Origin: Baffinella frigidus
Taxonomy: Eukaryota; Cryptophyceae; Cryptomonadales; Baffinellaceae
DNA: 13,353 nucleotides
Reading direction: 5' to 3'
Assembly (NCBI GenBank): GCA_026770585.1
Contig: MU647222.1
Coordinates: forward strand, 40,526 to 53,878
This document shows positions 5,650 to 12,374 of the stretch, one piece after another. The notes under the pieces were generated by a model. That model had not been told where the DNA came from. It did no database searches and was given only the letters and a program-made list of their open reading frames with translations. Position 1 is the first letter of the stretch, and every line of letters starts with the position of its first letter. The position numbers and the translations under genes were made by a program.

Positions 5650-5668
5650 CTTCCCACCGACGCACTGG
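5650..5668 (-). pseudogene. QRVGGK exon end, copy 3
   Basis: Minus-strand CAGTGCGTCGGTGGGAAG then donor GTCCAACCCCCCCC. The inverted-repeat element at 5669-5758 abuts its 5' side. Confidence 0.5.
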
Positions 5669-5758
5669 GTAAACTGGGCTCGCCATAAAATACATTTAGA
5701 ACAGGAAATCCGGCACGAACGTGCAACGAAAATGAATTTATGGCGGGCCCAAATTTAC
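5669..5758. mobile_element. 90-bp inverted-repeat element (GTAAAYTGGGC)
   Basis: Left end GTAAACTGGGCTCGCCATAA and inverted right end GTAAATTTGGGCCCGCCATA pair with a few mismatches and one extra base. The palindromic GCACGAACGTGC lies in the loop. No coding capacity. Confidence 0.6.
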
Positions 5759-5774
5759 TGCGGCAGCGCTGGAC

Positions 5775-5790
5775 CTTTCCGCCGACGCGC
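5775..5790 (-). pseudogene. QRVGGK exon end, copy 2
   Basis: Minus-strand CAGCGCGTCGGCGGAAAG then donor GTCCAG. The stretch SSISQRVGGK could be read with an AG (ATCAGTCAG) as a tiny exon. The same intron segment GGTGGTCTCGGTCTGCTC lies upstream. Confidence 0.5.
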
Positions 5791-5882
5791 TGACTGATGC
5801 TTGAATCAGAGCAGACCGAGACCACCTTCGTTTCAATTCCCGGAGGGCAACCTGCGTTTGTGTTTGCCGAGGGGGGGGGTGC

Positions 5883-5976
5883 CTTCCCGCCGACGCGTTG
5901 GCGCGCCAAAACGCTCTTCGCCGCGTGCACCCCCACCTTCGACACGTCGTACTCCAGCCACTGGTACGCCACGTCC
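5883..5976 (-). CDS. Unrecognised exon ending QRVGGK, full-length copy
   Basis: A 94-nt exon on the minus strand between acceptor GAACGCAG and a GC donor (GGGAAG/GCACCCCC, where the sister copies have GT). It encodes 31 codons after one split base, including DVAYQWLEYDVSKVGVHAA and KSVLARQRVGGK, with G or C at the third position in all but two codons. I do not recognise the protein family. A degenerate copy of its start (AYRWLEY) lies at about 6070-6112, and four short copies of its end lie at 5335-5790. The GC donor may be functional, since GC-AG introns exist, or a decay mutation. Confidence 0.5.
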
Positions 5977-6011
5977 CTGCGTTCAGGTGTAGGGTATAGT
6001 GTTAGGGTTTC

Positions 6012-6112
6012 GATGGTCAAACACCCCGCGAAGTCCCCTTGATGGTCAAACACCCTGCGAAGCCCCCCTCGAACGCGCGTGATATCCAACCGCGATACTC
6101 CAGCCACCGATA
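6012..6112 (-). repeat. Duplicated GATGGTCAAACACCC block and degenerate AYRWLEY exon start
   Basis: GATGGTCAAACACCCYGCGAAG occurs at 6012 and 6042 (period 30). It is followed by a minus-strand segment reading AYRWLEY that resembles the start of the exon at 5883-5976 but soon diverges. The region 6113-6454 shows a G-run near 6251-6269 and a few TAACACGATACCCTAACCC-like bases, and no gene that I can support. Confidence 0.45.
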
Positions 6113-6456
6113 GGCACACTCAACTCAAGGGCCTGATTTAGGACCTGTATCGAAAGTAATAAAGAAGAGAGGCAGACGTGGCGAATCAGTTTTGTACCAC
6201 ATGGTATAGTACAAAAACGATACGCCGAGTTGGGAAGCATGCGCATTCGAGGGGGGCTTGGAGGGGGGGTCCAGCCCCTAACACGATACCCTAACCCTGA
6301 TCCCAAACTGATACGCCACTTGTGGAACAGCCCCGCCGGCAGGCTCTTGAGCGCCCGCGTGACCGCCGAAGCCAACTGTCCGAGGTGACTGCCTTGTCAT
6401 GTTCCGTCGAAGTCTTCCCTGCTCGCCCCATCACCATGTTGATGGGAACATTAATA

Positions 6457-6611
6457 GGACAATGGACCAAAAATGGGGTAGTTAGGCCTACGGTATTGCC
6501 TAGGACCTCCTACTGTAGGCCAAAATCCTAGGACTTTTTGGTCATAGGAGCCCTACGGCCTACGGTAGGTAATTCCGTAGGCCTAACTACCCCATTTTTG
6601 GTCCATTGTCC
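6457..6611. mobile_element. 155-bp palindromic MITE with 37-bp perfect terminal repeats and TA flanks
   Basis: Ends GGACAATGGACCAAAAATGG, continuing to TAGTTAGGCCTACGG, are identical when inverted, and the match continues with mismatches inward. TA borders it on both sides (6455-6456, 6612-6613). A TA duplication with a short hairpin body is typical of Tc1/mariner-type derivatives, but no transposase is present. The perfect ends suggest a recent insertion or selection for the fold. Confidence 0.8.
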
Positions 6612-6620
6612 TATGAACAT

Positions 6621-6637
6621 CGTTGCAATTTGCAACG
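6621..6637. other. Perfect palindrome CGTTGCAA-T-TTGCAACG
   Basis: Eight-base arms, eight bases right of the TA that closes the 6457-6611 element. The following AT-richer stretch (6640-6930) holds TTTACC..TTGTACCAGAA twice and no recognisable gene. Confidence 0.6.
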
Positions 6638-6766
6638 TCCGGACGGGCCCACCTCAGACTCGCGTGGTACAGATCTCAACTTGAAGAGGTTTACACGTGT
6701 TTTACCAGTACCGTATTTTAACACTTGTACCAGAAAGACGTTCCAAATTGAGATGATATTCCGGCG

Positions 6767-7440
6767 GTGGGGGGGATACTCTTGGCCGTCCAAATTCTCA
6801 ACTGACGAGCTTTTACAACGGAATTGGAAAAGCTCATCACACGCAGAAACTTTGAGGGTTTACCTTTTGTACCAGAACGAGTTGCTTTACAAATATAATT
6901 CCAGATCCGGTTGCTATTAAAATGGGTGGAGGCGAGGCAGGGGGGGGGCACTCTTGACGGTCGGCGACGGGGAGATCCTAGCCAAGTGTCTCCCAGGGGA
7001 AGCCAAGGGCGATGCGAGCCAGGAAAATGCCGCGAGGGTGGAGCCGAGGCGGGAGGGGAGGTACTGTTGGCCTTCGGGGATTGGAGGCGGGGTAGGGAGG
7101 GTGTACGGGAGCCGGGACCGCCGAGCACGGGAAGAGGTATATTGCAAGGATATTCCCATGTAGGCGAGAGGGGGGCGAGAGGGGGGGGGGCTTCTCTTGG
7201 CCTTCGGGGATTGGCGGCGGGGTAGGGGTAGGGCGTGCAGGAGCCAGGATCGCCGAGCACGAAAGCAGATGCATAACCATAATACGCACCAAAATTAGTG
7301 CAGTCAGTAGTTGACTTGTTGGGTAGTGGCGGGGCGGGGGGGTACTCTTGGCCTTCGGGGATTGGAGGCGGGGTAGGGTGCGCAGGAGCCGGGATCGCCG
7401 AGCACGGGAAGAGGTCGAATGTCGAGTGCCGCCGCACCGA
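6767..7440 (-). repeat. G/C-tract tandem repeat, about five degenerate units
   Basis: On the plus strand each unit begins with a G-run then TACTCTTGGCC-like text (near 6773, 6947, 7061, 7192 and 7350). Later units continue CTTCGGGGATTGGAGGCGGG, then a GGGATCGCCGAGCACGGG edge (7110, 7240, 7390, again 7588) and GTCGAGTGCCGCCGCACCG (7425, 7610, 7745). Minus-strand text CCAAGA/GTACCCCCC again resembles a donor followed by a C-tract. Proline-rich reading frames across the block follow the repeat and I do not regard them as genes. Confidence 0.6.
6978..7025 (-). pseudogene. Stop-ended coding fragment FLARIALGFPWETLG, minus-strand copy
   Basis: Sixteen codons including TAG. An inverted copy at 8501-8548 on the plus strand differs in the third-last codons (FEKLG instead of WETLG). 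Homology extends a few bases past the stop (GGATCT.CC). I do not recognise the protein; it may be the C-terminus of an exon that was copied and inverted. Confidence 0.4.
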
Positions 7441-7508
7441 CACCTGCATGGGTCGGGCATCAAAATGAATATTCATCGGGCCCCTTCACAGGTTCTATCT
7501 CCGAAACT

Positions 7509-7563
7509 GTCCATCTAAACGATTTCTGGTACAAATCGAAGGGGTTTAACATTCTAGATGGAC
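7509..7563. other. Hairpin GTCCATCTA / TAGATGGAC with inner CGATTT/AAATCG
   Basis: Outer arms 7509-7517 and 7555-7563, inner arms 7520-7525 and 7533-7538. GTCCATCTAAACGA also occurs at 4932-4945 inside the 4872-4968 element, so this may be a fragment of another mobile family. Confidence 0.5.
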
Positions 7564-7666
7564 TTGCTACAGGCCTAACGACGCGCCGGGATCGCCGAGC
7601 ACGGGAAGAGGTCGAGTGCCGCCGCACCGAGACCTACCCCGGGGAAACGTGTTATTCTTTGAGAAT

Positions 7667-7742
7667 CCGGCAACGAAAATTACTACACAGATGCTTTAGT
7701 ATTACTTGTATGACCCAGGTGAGTAGTAATTTTCGTTGGCGG
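7667..7742. mobile_element. 76-bp miniature inverted-repeat element
   Basis: Left end CCGGCAACGAAAATTACTAC and inverted right end CCGCCAACGAAAATTACTAC match at 19 of 20 positions. GTAGTAATTTTC is also found at 4591-4602 inside the 4523-4730 element. It splits the repeat of GTCGAGTGCCGCCGC blocks at 7610 and 7745. Confidence 0.65.
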
Positions 7743-7952
7743 AACGTCGAGTGCCGCCGCACCGCGACCTGCACCGTGCGGCGTTTGGGGTTTGGGCCTC
7801 TGATCCGGTCTCTGATAAGTTTCGCATGCGCGATGCATCGTCAGGCGTGGGGGGGGGGCTGTCCCTGCCGTGTGCGTGGGGAGGGGGCTGTCGTGCGTGG
7901 GCCCGGCCAAGGGGCTGGGCACGACAGGCCCTTCGAAGTGAAGCATTTTATT

Positions 7953-8081
7953 TCGGAACAAGACAGAATCTGTCCCGCCTCGTATGGCTTCAAGCGCCGA
8001 AGATAAGGGTGTGTACGATATTTTAGGCATACACCAAGGCTTAAGATAGTATAGATCAGGACAGATTCTGGTATGTTCCGA
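7953..8081. mobile_element. Inverted-repeat element enclosing a J-domain-like frame
   Basis: Left TCGGAACAAGACAGAATCTG and inverted right TCGGAACATACCAGAATCTG, each followed by TCC, match at 20 of 23 positions. The interior contains the short frame at 7984-8049. The region 7745-7950 just before it is G-rich with two GGGGGCTGTC repeats and no gene. Confidence 0.5.
7984..8049 (+). pseudogene. Possible N-terminal fragment of a DnaJ-like (J-domain) protein
   Basis: ATG to TAG, 21 residues, with the stretch DKGVYDILGIH. J domains typically start with YY/YDxLGV followed by a helix-forming linker and the HPD loop; only the first of these is visible, and neither helix II nor HPD follows. Context is consistent with a captured gene fragment inside a small inverted-repeat element, but an eleven-residue likeness can be chance. 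Confidence 0.25.
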
Positions 8082-8143
8082 GGTTATATTGGATTAATCT
8101 CGAAGAACCCCCCTGTGGTTAGTCTTGGGGTTCAGTACAGATA

Positions 8144-8312
8144 GAGCGCTGTGCAGAGAAGTTGGCCACGGGAAATAATGGAAAATCGAGAAATTGGAGT
8201 CATTTTGGCAACTTTTGAGAAATTTGGTACCATGAATCTCAAAAGTGGTCGAAATGGCTCCAATTTCCCCATTTTCCCATTTTCCGGTGGCCAACTTCTC
8301 TGCACAGCGCTC
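8144..8312. mobile_element. 169-bp foldback MITE with TA flanks
   Basis: Twenty-six perfect terminal bases (GAGCGCTGTGCAGAGAAGTT plus GGCCAC), followed by arm homology that continues with scattered mismatches to the centre near 8228. The whole element is one long imperfect hairpin. TA at both borders (8142-8143, 8313-8314). Frames across it on both strands are a consequence of the palindrome. Confidence 0.8.
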
Positions 8313-8355
8313 TACTGTTCGGGACTAGACATTCCAAGGGATCCTCGGAAAGGGG

Positions 8356-8500
8356 TTTGAGAATCGGTCCCTGTGGGGATGAGGGAGGCATCTCTTTGAG
8401 TTATTGGTCGTGGACATTAGAGATTCGCAGAGATCCGCTAGGGTTGAGAAATTCGGGGCCTGTGGGGATTAGGGAGGGAGGAAACCTCTTTGAGTTCTTT
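8356..8500. repeat. Direct repeat of a TGTGGGGAT...CTCTTTGAGTT block
   Basis: The blocks at about 8356-8403 and 8445-8496 share TGAGAA.T.GG.CCTGTGG and GGGAT.AGGGAGG, then CTCTTTGAGTT. Spacing about 90 bases. The second block runs straight into the coding fragment at 8501. Confidence 0.55.
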
Positions 8501-8548
8501 TTCCTGGCTCGCATCGCCCTTGGCTTCCCCTTTGAGAAACTTGGCTAG
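8501..8548 (+). pseudogene. Stop-ended coding fragment FLARIALGFPFEKLG, plus-strand copy
   Basis: Inverted counterpart of 6978-7025. Both keep the frame FLARIALGFP and the TAG stop after LG, which argues that this frame once mattered. No upstream exon can be assigned; a T-run precedes it in place of a clear AG acceptor. Confidence 0.4.
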
Positions 8549-8631
8549 GATCTTCCACCTGAGTGCGAGGGTGAAGTAACACTGAAGTTAGAAGCGAGGA
8601 ACCTGCATCAAAAGTCAACTCCCCGGAGGAA

Positions 8632-8664
8632 TCCACAAAATCTGTGGACCACAAAATCTGTGGA
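8632..8664. repeat. CCACAAAATCTGTGGA palindrome, two tandem copies
   Basis: Copies at 8632-8648 and 8649-8664. Each is itself an inverted repeat (TCCACA/TGTGGA). Function unknown. Confidence 0.7.
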
Positions 8665-8821
8665 CTAGCTTCCAATCCCCGCCCAGGGGAGCCGCAACTT
8701 TCAAATGATTGACCTTTATCAGGTCTAGCGTGGTGCGGAAGTGAGGGCTCGGGTGGCGAGAAGAGGGCCCAAAAAGCCTCAGCGAGTCCCTACACCTCCA
8801 ACAGCACCCCGTAGGTTCCCC

Positions 8822-8965
8822 CGTAGCAGCTTATAACCCCACCTCGTAGCAGCTTATAACCGGGTCGGGTACTGAAGTAAATTTCAGCTAAACCGGACAT
8901 ATCTGTCCGTATCTCCCGCCAGCAAATCCGAGGCCCCTAGGGCCTCGTACCGTAGGGTCCCTACG
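8822..8965. repeat. Direct repeat and a cluster of three palindromes
   Basis: CGTAGCAGCTTATAACC occurs at 8822 and 8845. Palindromes follow at 8894-8909 (CGGACA/TGTCCG), 8930-8946 (GAGGCCC/GGGCCTC) and 8951-8965 (CGTAGGG/CCCTACG). The stretch 8665-8820 before it holds nothing I recognise. The block might be remnants of another hairpin element; no clear ends. Confidence 0.5.
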
Positions 8966-9209
8966 AATATAACAAAAAAACGTTCTCGGATTCTTGCAAG
9001 GATCCGGTAAAAGCTCCTACGGGTTGCTGGTTTCTCCACGCCAGGGGAGGCGCGGGATGTTGGGGGTCCGGTTGAAGTGGGGGTTTAGGGACCCCTTTGA
9101 CTGAACGGGAAGAGGTGGCCGAATCGGAGTTTGAGAAGGGTAAGGCGTGTGGTCTGCGTGGGCTGGGGCGCTGGAGTCGGTGATTCCCCTGGCGCGAGCA
9201 CGCTGGGGG

Positions 9210-9264
9210 ATCCCTGCTCACGTCAAGCACCGAGAATGCTGCGGAATCCCTGCTCACGTCAAGC
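9210..9264. repeat. 36-bp direct repeat (two units)
   Basis: ATCCCTGCTCACGTCAAGC at 9210 and 9246. The surrounding 9000-9480 has long open frames on both strands because of its G+C content, but low-complexity translations and no motif, so I call no gene there. Confidence 0.65.
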
Positions 9265-9406
9265 GCCCCCCGCGCACGATGCGTCTGCTTGATGGGCCCC
9301 GCACGCAGCAAGGGGCGTGACCTTGCTTTTGCCTTGGCTTTGGCTGGGTCCATCGGAGGCGGTGGTCCAGTCGGGAATAGTCCAAAGCCTGCAAAATCAC
9401 TGGGGT

Positions 9407-9637
9407 TCACTCGTCTTTGCTCGCGCGGCTCCAACAAATCACCCAGCATGATGTATCTACTCGAGATCCCACCCCCTGCACGAATGCGGAGACTGGCACA
9501 CCAGCGACGTAGATTGACGGCCGCCCGTCCATGGGAGCGCGCTTGAAGCGATGCGTGGACCACGCGAGCTCAAGCGAGCGGGCCGCCGCGACATGCTGGT
9601 CTGCTTCCGACCCTGAGGGCCCTCTCAACGCGGACAT
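9407..9637 (-). CDS. Weak coding candidate, unrecognised
   Basis: A minus-strand frame starts with ATG at 9635-9637 behind a G-run and is open for 76 codons. The first 52 codons (to 9482) look protein-like: mostly G/C third positions and segments such as SLELAWSTHRFKRAP and SIYVAGVPVSAF. After that the text becomes low quality. A GT (GTGCAG at 9481-9476) just after SAF could be a donor, making 9482-9637 an exon. No family recognised. Could equally be an exon fragment or a chance frame in G+C-rich sequence. Confidence 0.3.
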   Translation of the reverse strand: MSALRGPSGSEADQHVAAARSLELAWSTHRFKRAPMDGRPSIYVAGVPVSAFVQGVGSRVDTSCWVICWSRASKDE

Positions 9638-9837
9638 CCCCCCCATCAACTGTTGATCGAAGTTGGTGCGCTGTGCTTCGAGGTTGTATCAAACAGCGCG
9701 CCCCGTCTTACCTTTCGGAATTGTTTTTTAGACCAGTGGACAGGCAAAATCCGTCGATTTGCCCAAGGGTGTCGTTGGATATGTTGGGAGAAATTAAAAC
9801 CTAAAGGACCTAAAGGACCAGGGCTGGGAAAACACTC

Positions 9838-10331
9838 CAGCCTTAATGAGTTGAGCCAGTATCATGAATCATGAGTTTGTTAATGAGTTGAGCCTTAATG
9901 AGCCAATCCAACCGTTTTGAGAATCCTTAATGAGTTGAGTTGAGCCGTTGGCTCATTAAGGCTCATTTTGGCTCAATAAGAAAAAGGTCCTTCTAAACGA
10001 ATTAAAAACGATTTTTTTCTAGAAAACTCGACCTTCTAAACGAGATTCGATCTGATCGAGATAGATTCAAAACACGTGGCCTTTCGATTCAAAACGACAA
10101 AACACGAACCCCTTCAGGATTCTCAACTTGGACACGACAACGCCAATTTTGGCAATGGCTCATTAGGGCTCATTAAGGATCATGACTCAGCTCCTCACTA
10201 ATGAGTTGAGCCTTAATGAGTTGAGTTGAGCTGAGGATTCACTAATGAGTTGAGCCGGCTCATTGGCTCAACTCACAAGATTCTTGTGAACTAATGAGCC
10301 ATCCTTTTTCTTGTGAACTAATGAGCCATCC
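9838..10331. repeat. TTAATGAGTTGAGCC low-complexity tract
   Basis: CCTTAATGAGTTGAGCC and its inverse GGCTCATTAAGG recur in both orientations (9838-9970, 10150-10265), separated by an AT-rich stretch with CTTCTAAACGA repeats (9985-10040). It ends with TTCTTGTGAACTAATGAGCC twice (10281, 10309). No gene seen. The region 9655-9837 before it is unassigned. Confidence 0.7.
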
Positions 10332-11160
10332 GTTAAAAGGACAACTCGGTGGGATAAAAGTTGTCGCGAGAATCCCATTTTGGTGGGATGCAGGTTTCTC
10401 CGAATCTGAAATAAACTCCCATCTGTGTGGGAGGATTTGTCTGAGAATCCCTCTGGAGAGGGATTGACTTTACTCAAGAAATCCCAACTTGGTGGGATAA
10501 GAGTTGTAGTGAGAATCCCATTTTGGTGGGATGCAGGTTTGTGCCGAACCTGGAATGAACTCCCATCTGTGTGGGAGAATTTGTCTTAGAAATCCCTCTG
10601 GAGAGGGATTGACTTTACTCCAACAATCCCAACTTGGTGGGATAAGAGTTACCTTGAGAATCCCACTCTTGTGGGATGCAGGTTTCTCCGAACCTGTCAT
10701 AAACTCCCATCTGTGTGGGAGAATTCGTCTCAGAATCCCTTTGGAGAGGGATTGACTTGACTCTGAGAATTCCAACTTGATGGGATAAGAGTTGCTTTGA
10801 GAATCCCACTATTGTGGGATGCAGGTTTCTCCGAATCTGAAATAAACTCCCATCTGTGTGGAAAAAAATGTCTGAGAATCCCTCTGGAGAGGGATTGACT
10901 TTACTCTGAGAATCCCAACTCGGTGGGATAAGAGTTGAGGTGAGAATCCCATTTTGGTGGGATGCAGGTTTCTACGAACCTGGAATAAACTTCCATCTGT
11001 GTGGAAGAATTTGTCTTAGAAATCCCTCTGGAGAAGGATTGACTTTACTCCAACAATCCCAACTTGGTGGGATAAGAGTTGCTTTGAGAATCCCCAATTT
11101 GAGGGATGCAGGTTTCTCTGAACCTGAAAGAACCTCCCGTCTGTGTGGGAGAATATTTCT
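10326..11160. repeat. Satellite array, six units of 143-145 bp, hairpin-rich
   Basis: GGGATGCAGGTTT occurs at 10385, 10528, 10673, 10816, 10959 and 11103. Each unit contains several short inverted repeats in the same order: ATCCCA/TGGGAT, CAGGTT/AACCTG, CTCCCA/TGGGAG, AATCCCTC/GAGGGATT and ATCCCA/TGGGAT again. Changes between units are mostly single substitutions. Open frames on both strands run through parts of the array but change from unit to unit, because unit lengths of 143 and 145 shift the frame; I regard them as non-coding. Confidence 0.85.
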
Positions 11161-11189
11161 CCCGCGCCTCCTCCGAGAGATGTATGGGT

Positions 11190-11471
11190 CAGGGGTGAGG
11201 GCAACCCTAAACCTATGTTAAGATTTTATTGTTTAGGGTTTAGGGTTGAGATTTTAGGGTTTACCATTTTGCAGTCTTGGATTGATTCAGGTCCACACGT
11301 CAACATTGGTTCAGGGTTTAGGGTAAAGGGCTTAGGGTTCAGGATTTAGCGTGTGGGGTTTGTGGTTCAGGGTTTAGGGTACAGGGTTTGGGGTTCAGGG
11401 TCAGGGGTTTAGGGTTCAGGGTTTCGGGTCTAGGGTTCTGGGATTGGGTTTTAGAGTTGAGGAATGACGGT

Positions 11472-11504
<33 letters not shown>

Positions 11505-11690
11505 TTTTAAGGTTCAGGTTTCAGGGTTCAGGGTTCAGGGTTTAGAGTTGAGTGATGAGGTTTAGGGTTTAGGGTTTAGGGTTTGAGGTTTATGGTTCCA
11601 AGTTCAGGGTTAGGGTTCAGGGTTTACGGTTCAAGGTTTGGGGTTTAGGGTTCAGGGTTCAGGGTTCAGGATTTAAGAGTTGATGGTTTA
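11190..11690. repeat. 500-bp degenerate TTTAGGG-type tract
   Basis: Dense GGGTTTAGGG, GGTTCAGGG and GGTTGAGGG variants. The G-rich strand is plus. It begins right after the satellite and ends next to the candidate minus-strand exon at 11729. An interstitial tract rather than a chromosome end, since unique sequence lies on both sides and the repeats are impure. Confidence 0.85.
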
Positions 11691-11728
11691 AAGTGTCAAA
11701 GCATGCTGGGGCAGCGAGCCCAGCACAC

Positions 11729-11824
11729 CTTGAACAGGCCTGTCCGCGTCACTGGGGTCAGAGAAGTCGACGGTGTCGGTCTCCGGCGCGCGCACAGGAA
11801 CGCAGAAGCAGGCCGCAGGAAGCA
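11729..11824 (-). CDS. Candidate exon, unrecognised
   Basis: Minus strand: acceptor CTCTCGTTACAG, then 96 nt (two bases, 31 codons, one base; phase 1 to 1), then donor CAAG/GTGTGC. The reading ETDTVDFSDPSDADRPVQ is acidic and protein-like. Third positions are mostly G or C. Phase 1/1 is the same symmetry as the methyltransferase exons 2 and 3. No family recognised, and no partner exon found. Confidence 0.35.
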
Positions 11825-11942
11825 CTGTAACGAGAGCAGCTGCAGCGAAGCGAGGGGAGCTCCAGCATCGCGCCCCACCACACACAGAATCAGAGCATGG
11901 GGATTACTTTGATGAAGAGCGGCCGAACCTCCCCACACGCCC

Positions 11943-12124
11943 TCCTGGCGCTAGGACCCCCTTACGAGAGAAAGAAATAAACGTACCCTCCTGGCGCTAG
12001 CCCCCCCTTACGAGAGAGAAAATAACTACATTTCCCCCTGGCACTAGCCCCCCCTGGCACTAGCCCCCTCTGGCACTAGCCCCCCCTGGCACTAGCCCCC
12101 CCTGGCACTAGCCCCCCCTGGCGC
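11943..12124. repeat. CTGGCRCTAGCCCCCC minisatellite
   Basis: Two longer units (CTGGCGCTAG, C-run, TTACGAGAGA, then AGAAATAA / GAAAATAA) at about 11945-12030, followed by about six compact 16-17 bp CTGGCACTAGCCCCCC units to 12124. C-runs are on the plus strand here, the opposite of the first 8 kb. Confidence 0.85.
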
Positions 12125-12138
12125 CGAAGCCCCCTTAG

Positions 12139-12201
12139 CTACGCCTTGAACTCGAGGACGGAGTCCTGGATCGACTTCTTGACGCGGCCGATGAGCTGGA
12201 C
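12139..12201 (-). CDS. Orphan terminal exon ending ...QDSVLEFKA and stop
   Basis: Minus-strand frame VQLIGRVKKSIQDSVLEFKA followed by TAG, 20 codons, every one ending in G or C. This bias is absent in the other frames. A possible acceptor is CCGCCAAG immediately upstream; an in-frame TGA lies nine bases before the AAG codon, so the frame cannot extend much further without splicing. I do not recognise the family. The rest of the gene would have to lie within the start of the plus-strand MYND gene, so this is more likely a copied C-terminal exon than part of a live gene. Confidence 0.4.
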   Translation of the reverse strand, partial: VQLIGRVKKSIQDSVLEFKA

Positions 12202-12374
12202 CTTGGCGGCGGGTTTTCAGCCAACTTTCTGAGTGCACAGGAAGGTGATCGAAGGGAGCTGACCTCTCTAGGGCCTACATAGCCCATAGATCTTGCGCCC
12301 ACCCGATATTCGGGTCGGCTCCAGATCCTCGCCCACAGCCCGAGTACGTTCGCGCCCGACAGAGCTCCTTCGAG

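Noticed and set aside
6718-7476. A 252-codon proline-rich minus-strand frame
   Set aside because: It is the translation of a degenerate C-rich tandem repeat with no domain and no constant frame between units.
8961-9563. A 200-codon minus-strand frame
   Set aside because: Low-complexity Pro/Arg/Ser text, contains a direct repeat, overlaps other open frames in G+C-rich DNA, and shows no motif.
10470-10775. Frames of about 100 codons within the satellite on both strands
   Set aside because: They arise from stop-poor repeat units and are shifted by one-base length differences between units.
10326-11160. Regular repeat spacing suggesting a CRISPR array
   Set aside because: Units are repeated over their whole 143-145 bp with no unique spacers, and the context is eukaryotic.
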